Part shown: piece by piece, positions 1 to 10,952 of the stretch | How the letters are laid out: each line of letters begins with the position of its first letter | How positions within the stretch are numbered: the first letter of the stretch is position 1 | Origin: Aspergillus flavus | Lineage: Eukaryota; Ascomycota; Eurotiomycetes; Eurotiales; Aspergillaceae | Assembly: GCF_009017415.1 (NCBI RefSeq) | Contig: NC_092404.1 | Coordinates: 992,001 to 1,056,000, forward strand | Direction of reading: 5' to 3' | DNA: 64,000 nucleotides | The notes under the pieces: model-generated | What the model was told of the DNA's origin: nothing | The model's input: only the letters and a program-made list of their open reading frames with translations | Databases searched by the model: none | Translations under genes and position numbers: made by a program

Positions 1-490
1 GACAAAAGAACAGAGCAGTGGTGTAGAGAACGTGCGCAACGAAATCCAGAACCTCAGTCTGACGCACCGTGGGCATCGCCAGAACATACTGGATGTAATC
101 CATATGGCGACCACTTCCCAAATCAATCAAAACGAGAGACAGAACAACAAAGGAGATATATATCATCTATTTCAGGACTAAAAGTCAGTTCCAGTTCCAT
201 CGTCATATCTAAGGATCAGTTCAGGGAAATCATACCATAGTGAGAATAGCCAGAACATCGTCGAGACCGAGTTTCTTGACAAGCCATATCCGTGCGTAGA
301 GACGCACTATCATGATCACCCCGGTGAAGCACACCAGAAATATGATGCCCACAATGGCCGGGCGATCGCGCGACTCGGCGAGGTACTCGAGCGACATCCC
401 AGAAGGGATCCTCCCCGCGGCATCCGCGAGGAGAATGTCATCGGGAATGCCCATGGAGAACGATCCACAGAAGGCAGGATTGGGCCTCAC
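1..490 (-). CDS. SAT4/Pth11-like integral membrane protein, 5' part (runs off the window)
   Basis: Partial gene; the start is at 490 and the 3' end lies left of the window. Exon 1 is 490-236 and exon 2 is 166 to the edge, joined across a 69 bp intron (235-167, GTATGA...ATAG) in phase 0. The first exon carries a hydrophobic helix (GIIFLVCFTGVIMIV) followed by the VRLYARIWLVKKLGLDDVL signature typical of the fungal rhodopsin/SAT4 domain, where R-x-Y-x-R and the LGxDD loop follow the first helix. Exon 2 continues with a second membrane helix and the GSGRHMDY motif that usually follows in this family. Such proteins are plasma-membrane, seven-helix and often called Pth11-like, but most have no proven ligand. 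The function of this copy is unknown. The family call is firm and the splice model good. Confidence 0.8.
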
Positions 491-1457
491 TCAGCGGGAC
501 GTGCGTGCCATCTTAAAGGCAGGCATGTTGTGTCTACCCAACAAAGGCGGACAGAGTTGTTTCATGGTGAAAAAAGGACGCAAACACTAATAAGAAAAAA
601 ATTGACTCCGTCATAGAACTCTAACCAGGTTCTGACAATGGCTCGCATTGCCCAGAAACGGGCCATTCGTCAAATCAGCTCTTAGCGATGCCCTGCAAAG
701 TCTTGTTGCGGTGGATACCAGTGATATCGAGTGAGATCCGCAGAGTACCGAAGCCGTGGGCTTGACAGTCGGTAGAGGCGCATCGTATGGGCTGATGGTG
801 GAGGTGCTGCCTTGTTCAGCGGGTACTCTGATTGCTAATAGACTTTAGTTCTTTCATTTCATGGATTCATAAAGAACGCTGACGTTGCATTGGAAAATTT
901 TGCAGTGGAGATAAGGAGACCAACGACATTTGTCTCTTTTCTTCCCCTGAAGTTAATTTCATTCAAGTTCGACGATGGTTGCTTTGGCTAACCTGCAGGA
1001 TGAACCCAAAATACGATCAAGTTACAGGGGTATCACGGTACTGCCACACATGACCGACTAGCCCGATTTGATCAGATCGAGATCCTCGATCTCAAAACGA
1101 CATTGTAAAACGTTCCGAGTCCAACGACAACAATAACCACCACCCCGATCCAAGAGTGGGGATGTTCCCACCCTGGTTCGGTTGTTAGTGCCGCTCGTTT
1201 CTCTGCTCTGGTTCGCTCTCATTGCTGCCACTATCAAACTATTGATTGCAAAGGTGGAGCTAATTTGTCAATTTCCACGACGACCTTCTCAGATGAGTAT
1301 ATGAACGTGGAGTTCCGGAACAGACCTAAAAACGCTCCGTCCCCTGCATTGCTTAGCCCCTCGCGTGGGATCGACTCCTGATCAAAAAGGTCGATCTTCC
1401 CCTGTTTAAGGTGGTTGTTTCTACCAAACACCATTTTTCCATCTCGGTGCAACCATC
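491..1457. other. Intergenic, divergent promoter region
   Basis: 967 bp between the SAT4-type gene (minus strand) and the amidase (plus strand). Both starts face outwards, so it holds both promoters. I see no convincing gene; the short frames here lack recognisable content. Confidence 0.6.
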
Positions 1458-3287
1458 ATGGTCTCGAAAGTGTTCGGTCGACTTTTGGCCACCGGCCTTG
1501 TATTGGCAAACTCTGTTTCCGCCAGCACCGAGGCAGCCAATGACGATAGTTTAGTTGCATCTCAGGTTGTGACAAATCCCTATGAATATGATTTCCCTAC
1601 CTTGGGAGCCACAGGAGCCTCGCTCTTCCCCATGCGTTTGTGCAATGGCTTCAAGCTAGAGGAAGCCAGCATCGACGCCATTCAGGAGCAACTCGGTGCT
1701 GGAAATCTCACTAGCGTTGAACTCCTGCAATGCTACCTGGAGCGCATTCACCAGACCCAGCCTTATTTGAAGTAGGTTTTCCTCATCTGCGTGTATTTAA
1801 TATGCCTTCCTACTGACGTCACCACCAGTGCGATTTTGCAAGTCAACCCGGATGCTTTCAAGATAGCGAAAGCCCTTGATGAGGAACGCGCGCAGGGAAA
1901 GAGCCGCGGCCCGCTCCACGGTATCCCGTTCATCGTCAAGGATAACATTGCTAGCAAGGATCGTTTGGAAACCACTGCGGGCAGCTGGGCACTTCTGGGC
2001 TCTGTCGTGCCCCGTGATTCCTATGTTGTCCACGGCCTTCGTAAAGCCGGTGCTCTTCTCCTGGGCAAGGCTGCCCTGAGTGAGTGGGCCGACATGCGTT
2101 CCAACAACTACTCTGAGGGTTTCTCGGCCCGTGGAGGCCAATGCCGCAGCGCGTACAACCTCACTGTCAACCCTGGTGGCAGCAGCTCCGGGTCTGGCGT
2201 TGGCGTTGGTGCCAATCTGATTCCCTTCGCCTTGGGAACGGAGACCGACGGCAGTGTCATCAACCCCGCTCAGAGAAACTCGGTCGTCGGTATCAAGCCT
2301 ACTGTCGGTTTGACCTCCCGTGCTGGCGTTATTCCCGAATCTCTACACCAGGACACCGTTGGTACCTTTGGCAAGACAGTGCGTGACGCAGTCTATGCTC
2401 TTGACGCCATCTACGGCATTGATGCTCGCGATAACTACACGCTCGCCCAAAAGGGAAAGACCCCCGAGGGCGGCTATGCGCAGTTCCTCACCAACAAGAC
2501 CGCCCTCAAAGGCGCCACATTCGGTATTCCCTGGAAATCCTTCTGGGCCCTTGGTGATGAGGATCAAATCTCTCAGCTCCTTGAGCTGGTCGACCTGATC
2601 AAGCAGGCCGGTGCCACCGTGATCAACGGCACTGAATTGCCCCATTACAAGACCATCGTCTCCCCCGACGGCTTCAACTGGGACTACGGCTCTACTCGCG
2701 GATACGCCAACGAATCCGAATACAGCTACATCAAGGTCGACTTCTATAACAACCTCAAGGACTATCTGTCTGAGGTTGAGAACACCAAGGTCAAGTCTGT
2801 CGAAGACCTCGTCCAGTACTATCAAGACAACTACGGCTCCGAAGGCGGATACCCAAGCATCCACCCCGCCTTCGGCTCCGGCCAGGACGGTCTGATCGCT
2901 TCCCTCGAAAGCAAGGGTATCATGGACGAGACCTACTACCAGGCGCTCGAGTTCTGCCAGCGTACCACACGCGAGGAAGGAATCGACGCGGCCCTGAAGT
3001 ACAAGAACAGAACCCTGGACGGCCTCCTCGTGCCTCCAGATGTTGCGCAGAGCATCCAGGTCGCCGCTCAGGCCGGGTACCCCGTGATTACCGTTCCGGC
3101 TGGCGTTGGCAAGGAGTCTGGCATGCCTTTCGGACTGGCGATCATGAACACTGCTTTCTCGGAGCCCACCTTGATCAAGTATGCCAGTGCTATTGAGGAT
3201 ATGCAGAAGTCGACTGGAACTAAGTACCAGCGCTCTCTTCCTGAGTGGCGTGGCTATTTGACTCGCAACCTCCCTGTGATTATGTAA
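1458..3287 (+). CDS. Secreted amidase (amidase signature family)
   Basis: Two exons, 1458-1771 and 1829-3287, with a 57 bp intron; the product is 590 residues. The N-terminus (MVSKVFGRLLATGLVLANSVSA) is a clear signal peptide, so the enzyme is probably secreted or vacuolar. The amidase signature triad is present: Lys in GIPFIVKDN (about residue 141), the cis-Ser in the Gly/Ser-rich GGSSSGSG loop (about 220-226) and the nucleophilic Ser in ETDGS (about 246). This family hydrolyses carboxamides to acid plus ammonia; relatives include GatA, which is intracellular and has partner subunits not seen here. The substrate cannot be read from the sequence. Several Asn-x-Ser/Thr sites (for example NLT, NYS, NRT) fit a secreted glycoprotein. 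The exon junction restores the conserved text PYLNAILQVNP, which supports the splice model. Confidence 0.92.
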
Positions 3288-3619
3288 ATAGATCAAGACA
3301 CTAGGTGCCGGATGGCAACACCGTTATATTTGCTTTGTTACAGCATACACATCATGTAATATTTAGTTAGACTTCTTATAGATTATGTATGTCTTAATAC
3401 ATAATATTTACTGGTTATTTGCTCCTTCTTGTCTTTTTCTGTCTCTGTCCAGAGATTCGAAATGTAAGCCCTGTGATTCACACACAAACTCCGAAGTCAC
3501 GGCAGCGCAGTATGCAGGCACCAAGGATTCAACCCTCCATATGACCATGTATGTATCTCCAACAACATCGAAAGAAGAGAAATCTATCCATTCAGATCCC
3601 TAATCAAGGACTTATAAGG
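3288..3619. other. Short 3'-3' intergenic region
   Basis: 332 bp between two convergent genes, AT-rich with TAATA/TATATT runs fitting 3' UTRs and polyadenylation signals. No gene seen. Confidence 0.6.
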
Positions 3620-5299
3620 CTAATACCTCGACACGTCCCTCCCAAAGATATTATTCAATAGCCACCGAAACGCAATCCGCAACTTATTCCTCCAACTCAT
3701 ACTCATGGTCAAATATGCCGAATTCCACACAAACCACGCCATCCGTCCCGTCAAATACTTAGGCGGTTTATCATCCTCGGTAGGGAACTGCATCAACGCA
3801 TTGGCATCTCCAATATACGCCAGGGTGCCCATATTATGGAAAGAGAACGGTTGGGATGTTTGAAGATCGCCCTTGTTCAGCCTGGTAGCAAGCCACTTCG
3901 CTTCCTGGGTCGTCGCCTGCGCTGTCGCGGGCGGCGCACCGGTTTCCGGCATGGCGTTGTCACCGAGAGCGAAGACGTCCTGAAGAACGGCGATTTTGCC
4001 GTCGGCGTTCTCGAGCTGGACGCGGAGTTGTCCGTCGACGAGGAGGGCACCCACTTTTGGTGCCTTTTTGATGTGCCATGTTGTGTCTTTTGTGAGTTCT
4101 GGGGGCGGGTGGGTGCCGTCTTTCAGCAGGGTTGATGCGGTGGGGAATGTTTCCACATCTTGGAGAGCTTTATTCACGAACTTGTTCATTGCGTTTCCGG
4201 TTACCCAGACGCACATCCCGATGCCTACTTCGCCTTCTTCTTTGGTAGTGATTGTAAGGCAGCGTTTAGGGTCCATTTCGTAAGGAGGTTCGGCCCCTGG
4301 CTCGCCCCAGCGTAGTCCTTCTACGTGGTGCGAGGTCTTGATGTCGATACCCTCTTTCTTCATGGTCTCCATGGCGTACTTTGATAGGGACTCGTCGAAC
4401 ATAGATAGCACCTTCGGTGCTACATCGTAAAGGGTAATACGGGGGAGATCTTTCAGGGCTGGATATAGTATCGTCATATCCTTGTAAATGAAGTCACGAA
4501 GCGATGCCGCTAGCTCAGTTCCTGTCGGTCCAGCACCAACAATAGCGAAATGTAGCAGCCATTTCCGCATCTCCGGAGTCGTGGTCGGTAGCACCGCCAA
4601 TTCAAAGCATTCTCGTACCCGACGTCTCACGCGTCGCGCGTCACCAATATCCTTGAAGAACATGGCATTATGCCTCACTCCAGGGGTGTTGAAAGTTTTG
4701 CTGACTGCACCAACGGCGATGACTAATTTGTCATAGGGAACCTCGAAAAAATCCCCCTTCTCCCATTTGCGCGCCTCTTGCATGGGCCTCATTGAGGTCG
4801 TATCCGGGCCTTCTTCGGACTCTCTTTCATTCTCGTGGGTCCGCGGCGTCTCTGTAACGCCACTCGTGACCACGGTTGACTCACAGAGAACAGTCTTCTT
4901 TTCCAGGTTGACAGCCCGTGCAGCGGCCTGGATGAAATCGACTTTAGCGTGAGGATCCCGAACTGGCTCCACGATGTTTGAGAAATCCAACGACCCGCCA
5001 GCAGCGTCAGTCAGGAGAGGTGTGAAGACAAAGTATGAACGAGGGGATATGATGACTGGCGAAAACGACTTTGACGACAGTTTTCGGGAGAGGGTATACC
5101 CTCCCCAACCGGATCCAAGTATGACCACTCTTTCCTTCCCCCTGTCGGATTCAGGAATTGCAGCCGAACGATCAGCCTGCGTAGCCAGACATCTTTTACA
5201 CTGTACAAAGCTCGACTGACTCACGGGGTATGTACTTGATAGCAAAGGCCTTGATATCCGTCCGAGACGGACGGGACTATTCACAAACACCGACCTCAT
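3620..5299 (-). CDS. Mitochondrial type II (alternative) NADH dehydrogenase
   Basis: Single open frame of 559 residues. It begins with an Arg/Ser-rich, acid-poor presequence (about 1-45) typical of mitochondrial import. A first dinucleotide motif, GSGWGG (62-67), binds FAD; a second, GAGPTG (255-260), binds NADH; the C-terminal part has ALGDNA...PPATAQ, which in this family closes the FAD site. Type II NADH:ubiquinone oxidoreductases pass electrons from NADH to ubiquinone without proton pumping, on either face of the inner membrane; which face cannot be told here. There is no EF-hand insertion, so it resembles the calcium-independent forms. A hydrophilic, acidic insert (about 144-182, rich in Glu, Thr and Arg) separates parts of the first domain. 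A GTGAGT followed by AAAAG only about 35 bp later lies within the presequence, too short for a likely intron. Confidence 0.93.
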   Translation of the reverse strand: MRSVFVNSPVRLGRISRPLLSSTYPVSQSSFVQCKRCLATQADRSAAIPESDRGKERVVILGSGWGGYTLSRKLSSKSFSPVIISPRSYFVFTPLLTDAAGGSLDFSNIVEPVRDPHAKVDFIQAAARAVNLEKKTVLCESTVVTSGVTETPRTHENERESEEGPDTTSMRPMQEARKWEKGDFFEVPYDKLVIAVGAVSKTFNTPGVRHNAMFFKDIGDARRVRRRVRECFELAVLPTTTPEMRKWLLHFAIVGAGPTGTELAASLRDFIYKDMTILYPALKDLPRITLYDVAPKVLSMFDESLSKYAMETMKKEGIDIKTSHHVEGLRWGEPGAEPPYEMDPKRCLTITTKEEGEVGIGMCVWVTGNAMNKFVNKALQDVETFPTASTLLKDGTHPPPELTKDTTWHIKKAPKVGALLVDGQLRVQLENADGKIAVLQDVFALGDNAMPETGAPPATAQATTQEAKWLATRLNKGDLQTSQPFSFHNMGTLAYIGDANALMQFPTEDDKPPKYLTGRMAWFVWNSAYLTMSMSWRNKLRIAFRWLLNNIFGRDVSRY

Positions 5300-6106
5300 C
5301 TCCAGTATATTGATTTAGGAACCAGCCTCTCCGGGTGGAGTTGCAGACACTGACATATTGATCGAAGAGCTTTTTATGTAGTTGTTTAAGGTTCGACGAT
5401 CGAAAGCAAAACCACAATGAGTCTTTGGTTCTGAACACATGATGACCTCATCTCCTCGGTGCATGGAAACAAAAAGTTAGGGCGGTGGAAGGAATCGGAA
5501 GCACATCAATGTCCACTTCAACGACGATAACCTCAAGATTCCTCGAGGCTTCGAGGCTTCTATCCTGCTTCCATCTCACCGAAGGTAGTTAATTGATCCA
5601 CCGACGAAGAAGGGAAGGGGGCACTGACTCACGGAGAGCTTCTGCGCCCGAATCCCTCCGAAGAGCTCCGCAATAGCGCACGTGCTAGCATAAGTCTGAT
5701 AGTTTTCGGGAGATCTAGGCATTTCACACAGCCTCCTAGAAAGGAACAAGCTTCTCTGGTGGAACCAAACATTCGTGAAGAATTCCTCCCGCAGAGTTCT
5801 TTACTCTGGACCAGATCGGAGAGGGCATCGAGATGCCCGCGGAACCCGACGGGTGCGGATCGTCGAGATCCCGAGTTCCTGAAGTCAGTCATCCGGATCC
5901 ACATGGGAATTTGGGCGATAAGACTGCAGAATTCCGAAGTGTGAGTGGAAGGGCATGTGAGATGAAATAGATGGGAGACAGAGACAGAATTTGAGGGAAG
6001 GAAGTAACTGCCATGTGACGGTAACATCAATACAGGAAGTTAGTATGCACTAATCTCATAATATACATCATATCTATACTAAAACGTATCTCTTTCTTTT
6101 ATAAAC
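5300..6106. other. Intergenic region upstream of the NADH dehydrogenase
   Basis: 807 bp between the dehydrogenase start and the stop of the ankyrin-CorA gene, both on the minus strand. A 133-codon minus frame (5629-6030) is present, but its translation is low-complexity Ser/Arg/Leu-rich and matches no family I know; I do not call it. A short tandem CGAGGCTT duplication lies near 5545-5560. Confidence 0.5.
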
Positions 6107-9100
6107 TCATCGATATGCCTCGTCCCGCCTCAAGGATATACTTCTTTTACCCAAAGAACGAACCGTTCCTCTAGTAGAAATAGGTAGTAAGCTTCCAGCC
6201 AATTCTGTATCAACACTTCTCCGGGACTTTGTCCCACTGAGGACATTGTCCAATCCTAATGCTGTCCTCGGCCTTGGCTCTTCGATCATGGACCGCCCAC
6301 GGGGTTTCTTCTTCCTATGAAACATCCACCGGCGGGCCCGCCGGAAGGCTTCCTGGCATCCATCGCCGATATCGTCCACGGTCAGGGCAAGGAGAATAAG
6401 TGGGATAGAAATGGCAACCCCAATGCCGAATGTGTATTCTGCGACGTATGAGAGGGGGAGTTGCTCCGATCCGTCTGCATTATGAGGGAACTCTTCAAGA
6501 TTCATTGTAAAAAAGGTTGCGATGAATGACAGGGGAAGAAAGACAGTTGTTACGATAGTAAATACCATCATAATCTTGCCCTGGCGGGTTGTGCCAGCAG
6601 CTTGGTCGCGGGCGAATCGGGCCTCAAAAGCGTTTGCGTGCTTTTGCTTTAGATCTAGCAAATCCGTGATGGATGAATATATACGCTCCGCTTGCTTATC
6701 CATCCGCTCGATGTCCTTAAGGTGCATGTCGATATTGCGCTGCTGTTCCTTGAATCGCCTCTTGATGTCGTACTGCGATCGATGCTGTACTTGATAAATT
6801 CCAAAGATGATGTCTTGGAGGTCAAGTAGAACATTCTGCTGGTGTTCCAGAACGGTGCGAATCATATTGAGTTCGTCACGGATATCCTTAGCCTCAGCGA
6901 GAAGGTCGATCTCCTGTCCGATATCGAGGAGATTATCCACGAAGAGAGGTACTTCATCTTCGTCTTCTTCAAACTGTTTGTCACCGTCACGGTTGGTGAC
7001 ATCCTTTTTTGTCTTCGAGTTCCGAGCGAAACGACTCAACTTGCGATGGTTCTTGAGCCAGTCCGAGGCCTGGGCTGATGCGCGGTTAAACTTATTAAAA
7101 AGCACTGTCTCGCGGTCCGTTGCGATGCCAATTGACGACTCGAACATGTCCAAGAATTGGTACTCATCGTCACCCATACGGTGGCGGTCAAAGACACCCG
7201 AGCAGCGATTAGTTATGATGCTGGCCAAATCATACACAGAACGGACTGGTTCTCGAGTCTTAGAGTTTATGTCCTCGATGATACCGTCCAGGACGTTTAG
7301 CGGGTCGTTTTTGGGTTGTTCCCATCGTTGTGCGAAGCAAGTGACGATCAAATCCGTGCCCATAATCCACATCCACAGTTGGTCCACCATGAAGATTTTC
7401 GGTTCCGTTCCGTATCGCTCTCGTCCTTGCCCCATGGTCTGATAGCGATACACCACCTGATCCTGATCTCGGGTCTGAGTATCGATGTTAGGGTAGAAAA
7501 ACTGATCCAGGGTCCGTCGGACATGAAGCGAAGCCGTGGAAGATGCCAGGTGCGCGCGGATAAGCATCTCATCTCGTGTAGGGGAGCGAGTGAATCCAGG
7601 TTGAAAATTAAGCGTCTCAGCTCGTTGTATTGCTTCTTGCATCTTCAGTCTTCTTTCAGCAGTTTCAAAGTGAAGATATGGCATGAACACGCACACATTA
7701 CTGGTGGTAGAATGCCCGTTGTCTTTGCAAAGGGAGAGCGGATGTCGATGTTGTTCGTCATTCTTCGACTTTTGCATCGATTCACCCTTGGATTTACCAC
7801 GTTTAGTGTGGTTCTTCGCTTTTTTCCCGTGGGAGCTATTCGAGGTATCGTCAGAGTCGGCCCGTTCGGACTTTCCTCCCTGTGTCTTCTGCTTTTTTGC
7901 TTTGTTGCTACCGCCGTTTGCTGGACTTTTTGGCGGCTCTTGGAGACGTCCATTGATGACAATCTGAGGGAGCTTGTTCTCAACCTTCTCCTCTGGACTT
8001 TCTTCATTTTCTTCATGAAACCGTTGCTTTCGTTGCGTGCGTTGACACATCGGTCGCATAAAGTGGGAATGCGTTCTTTGGCCTCGATGCTGGTAGTGGA
8101 ATGACCTCTCGAGGCCCTTGAAGCTTTCGATGTCGTGCGCGCCCTCCTCGATGAAATTCTTAGTGAGCAGACCCTCGACCCAAGCCATGTTGTTTGCGGG
8201 AAGATGGATCCACCTGAAGTCGGTAACTTTACTATCCATAGGAACAGTAGTAAAAGCTTGTTTGTGTGGATTTTCGGGGTCTCGCCCATAGAGTAAGTTG
8301 AAAACCGAGGTTTTTCTCACTCTGTTCTCGTTGCGAAAGTTTCCAAAGTCGACAACTGTCGCCTCGAAACCTTCGCAAGCGCCCCGCGCATCCGGCGAAA
8401 GTGCATCTACGTTATTGAATGGTGCCAACAGCAACACAATATCCTTGCGCTTGAACTGTGCTGCTCGCAAGAATGGCGTACATCCAAAGTTATCACGGAT
8501 CCTCCGCTTCAAATCCGGATACTCCAGGAGACATTTGACGACCTCGGTGTGTCCTGCCTGGGCTGCCAGATGTAGTGGTGTGACACCATTCAATAATTGA
8601 CTATTGATCTTGGCCCCAGCGTGCAATAAGATGCGCACAATCTCCTTAGCGCCCTTATCGCACGCATTATGCAGCGGAGTCCAGCCGCCATCACTTCTGG
8701 AGTCAATATCCGCACCATGTCGGAGTAGAAGATGCACAATATTATCCCAATCGTGAGCGATTGCGATATGGAGTGCGCTTTTATTTCTGAACTCGATCGC
8801 ATTCACGTTTGCAATTGGCCCATGTGGTCTTGTCAAAAGTAACTCTGCGAAGCGCAACTTCCCTGTCGCACAGGCCCAGTGCAGTGGAGTCCGGCCCAAA
8901 TCATCCTGGCCGGCTTCACCATCGATCTCGCAAACTGTCTTTAACAAAAGTGCAATCACATCTTCACCCCAGTTGCAGTGCTTATCTGCTGCCAGGTTAT
9001 GCAGCACATTCCTCTTTCTGTGATCTTTCGCGTTGACGTTGGCGCCTCGTGCGATCAGGAGTTGCAGCACATGCCAGTGGTTCTTCCAGGCAGCTGTCAT

Positions 9101-9487
9101 CAACGCCGTCCGACCATCCTTATCCGTCGTCTCTAGAGGTGCACCATAATCCAATAGCAGCTGCACTATTCGGACGTGATTCCGCTCAACGGCGCGCAAT
9201 AACGGCGATGGACGATTATTCGCAGCGAGTGGAGAGGGTTGACTATTCCCATCCTTCAGATTCATACATAATAAGTCCAGCAAATACTGCGTTGCGGCAA
9301 TGCAACCGCGCTCGCAGCTTCGCATAAGCCCAACTCGCAGAAAGTTGTCGCTGTACTGGCCATTTTCGTGGGCCAATTCAATAATGCGCCTCAGAGCCTC
9401 GACGCTGTCATTCTCAGCCGCTCGTAATAAACGTGGCTCCAGGCGGTCACCGCTGTCACTAGCAATACTAGATCGTGACCTGGACAT
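6107..9487 (-). CDS. Ankyrin-repeat protein with C-terminal CorA-like membrane domain
   Basis: Uninterrupted frame of 1126 residues. The N-terminal third holds at least seven ankyrin repeats (about 15-360; repeated G-x-TPLH/TALH-x-A...LL-x-x-GA, for example DGRTALMTAAWKNH, GGWTPLHNACDKG and NGVTPLHLAAQAG). A basic, Lys/Ser-rich linker follows (about 500-620). The C-terminal half resembles fungal CorA-like Mg2+ transporters: long helical segments, then two membrane helices (about 975-995 and 1020-1045) separated by a short acidic loop. Classical CorA channels carry Gly-Met-Asn at the end of helix 1; here the position reads Thr-Met-Asn (FFTMNLEEF). Ankyrin-CorA fusions are common in moulds and largely uncharacterised, so magnesium transport is not assured. 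The first ATG in frame is used; the tail after helix 2 is basic and probably cytosolic. Confidence 0.88.
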   Translation of the reverse strand: MSRSRSSIASDSGDRLEPRLLRAAENDSVEALRRIIELAHENGQYSDNFLRVGLMRSCERGCIAATQYLLDLLCMNLKDGNSQPSPLAANNRPSPLLRAVERNHVRIVQLLLDYGAPLETTDKDGRTALMTAAWKNHWHVLQLLIARGANVNAKDHRKRNVLHNLAADKHCNWGEDVIALLLKTVCEIDGEAGQDDLGRTPLHWACATGKLRFAELLLTRPHGPIANVNAIEFRNKSALHIAIAHDWDNIVHLLLRHGADIDSRSDGGWTPLHNACDKGAKEIVRILLHAGAKINSQLLNGVTPLHLAAQAGHTEVVKCLLEYPDLKRRIRDNFGCTPFLRAAQFKRKDIVLLLAPFNNVDALSPDARGACEGFEATVVDFGNFRNENRVRKTSVFNLLYGRDPENPHKQAFTTVPMDSKVTDFRWIHLPANNMAWVEGLLTKNFIEEGAHDIESFKGLERSFHYQHRGQRTHSHFMRPMCQRTQRKQRFHEENEESPEEKVENKLPQIVINGRLQEPPKSPANGGSNKAKKQKTQGGKSERADSDDTSNSSHGKKAKNHTKRGKSKGESMQKSKNDEQHRHPLSLCKDNGHSTTSNVCVFMPYLHFETAERRLKMQEAIQRAETLNFQPGFTRSPTRDEMLIRAHLASSTASLHVRRTLDQFFYPNIDTQTRDQDQVVYRYQTMGQGRERYGTEPKIFMVDQLWMWIMGTDLIVTCFAQRWEQPKNDPLNVLDGIIEDINSKTREPVRSVYDLASIITNRCSGVFDRHRMGDDEYQFLDMFESSIGIATDRETVLFNKFNRASAQASDWLKNHRKLSRFARNSKTKKDVTNRDGDKQFEEDEDEVPLFVDNLLDIGQEIDLLAEAKDIRDELNMIRTVLEHQQNVLLDLQDIIFGIYQVQHRSQYDIKRRFKEQQRNIDMHLKDIERMDKQAERIYSSITDLLDLKQKHANAFEARFARDQAAGTTRQGKIMMVFTIVTTVFLPLSFIATFFTMNLEEFPHNADGSEQLPLSYVAEYTFGIGVAISIPLILLALTVDDIGDGCQEAFRRARRWMFHRKKKPRGRSMIEEPRPRTALGLDNVLSGTKSRRSVDTELAGSLLPISTRGTVRSLGKRSISLRRDEAYR

Positions 9488-10371
9488 GGTCAGGGCTTTA
9501 AGTGGATGCCGCTACCGCATTCTATCGGTCGGTGCAGTTTTTGACAAGACTGAACGCGCATCGAAGCTGAGGCGGAGGAAATCGCGATTCTGACAACAAA
9601 AATTGCGGTAAAGTGTGTGATTAGCGTAATTACCACACGGGAAACCAATACGAAGTCGATCATTTAAGCATTGGCCCGGACGTGAGGTAGTTCATTTAGC
9701 TGCAGGTTTTGAGGCCGATCCGCGATAACGGCCACTATTCTGCCATGATCTGAGCGATTCCTTTTTTTTTTCTCTACCTCCTTTTCCCCACCTCCTCACG
9801 CCGCCTAGATACCTGTATTATATGTAGGTGTCCTTGACAAATTGGTGATGGGGAGAAGATGCGCGTCATTTTCCTTTACAGCAATTGCTGTGCTCTCGTC
9901 CTCAAGAGCCGCCCTTCCGCACTAAACAAAGTGGCTGGTTTAGCGCGGGTCGCTGACAGAATAACCTGTTTGGTGAGGAGACAACTTTCGATCGGCAAAT
10001 TAGCAGTATTTCTCTGTATCGTACGGATTGACATAGAATGGCTAGGGGTAATCTTATGTAAATAACTTCAGAAAAAGGGGATCAGCGAACACCTTGGTCC
10101 TCTATTTGAAGGTATAATAGGATATAGAGGTTAACGGTTAAGTTTCAGGGAGTACCAGAGCCCCCAGAAACAGGGGATAAGACGAAGAAGGGGAAGGACA
10201 AAAAGTCGCTGCTGAGTTGCAAAATCCCCCAAACAGGTGGATTTTATTATATTACCAGTCCAACACGGACCATTATCTCTATCGGGTTCATAGTAAAAAA
10301 CATCAAATCAGACCGTCATCAGGTCGACAGAAGAATCCCAAGGGAATTCGCCCAAAGAAAAAAACGAAAAG

Positions 10372-10396
10372 AAAAAAAAAAAAAAAAAAAAAAAAA
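10372..10396 (+). repeat. Poly(A) tract, 25 nt
   Basis: Uninterrupted run of 25 adenines embedded in a longer AAAAG/AAAACG-rich stretch; read on the minus strand it is a T-tract in the upstream region of the ankyrin-CorA gene, where such tracts can exclude nucleosomes. Length may be unreliable in assembly. Confidence 0.9.
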
Positions 10397-10810
10397 CGAA
10401 AACAGAAAAGGAATGAGTCAAAGGAAAGGTTATATGCTTGATGAAGGACGACAGGAGGTATGAAAGAACGCAGTGCTAAGACATAGATCTTCAAAACCAT
10501 GGCGATCTTGCCATTCTGCTTAATGCACGCTATAGTCAAAGTGAAGCACCCATCTTCTCTTTCAATTCCAGGTCTGGGATTCAAATAGATTTGTAATTAC
10601 GCCATTCCAGCCTTTTGGTCCAAATAGATTTATGTGCGCCCATAATGGTTAATAACCGACGTTAAATACGAACAAGAGGAGGAAGAGGATGAAGTATTAA
10701 GAAGAGCCAATGGCGACGAGGAAAAGACATGAGAGCTGAAAAGGCGTGCAGTTAAAAATGCAAGATAGGAGAAAAGATCCGTGGCCTTGATGTCAGAAGG
10801 AAAAGAGAGG

Positions 10811-10825
10811 GAGAGAGAGAGAGAG
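10811..10825 (+). repeat. GA dinucleotide microsatellite
   Basis: A GA repeat of about 15 nt inside an extended purine-only block (about 10797-10890), lying in the 3' flank of the DUF8004-type gene. Confidence 0.85.
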
Positions 10826-10952
10826 GTTTTGAGGTAAGAGAAAAAAGGAGAAAAGGGGAGGGAGAGAAAACAGAAGGAGGGAAAGAGATGAGCCCGTATC
10901 CCAGTTATGGAAAGGGCTTCAACCAGACACTGTACACGCCAGTTCATAGTCC

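Larger units (their letters stand above)
9488..10952. other. Intergenic region with homopurine tracts
   Basis: 1465 bp between two minus-strand genes. It contains a run of 25 A (10372-10396) inside a longer A/G tract, and a GA dinucleotide run (10811-10825) within a purine-rich block (about 10800-10890) just beyond the stop of the next gene. The 74- and 93-codon frames across the A-run are compositional artefacts. No gene seen. Confidence 0.6.

Noticed and set aside
5629..6030. 133-codon minus-strand frame
   Set aside because: Low-complexity Ser/Arg/Leu text, no family resemblance, no splice partners; lies in a promoter region.
7316..8104. 262-codon plus-strand frame inside the ankyrin-CorA gene
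   Set aside because: Antisense shadow of a well-supported gene; composition (Phe/Leu/Ser-rich) is that of a complemented coding strand.
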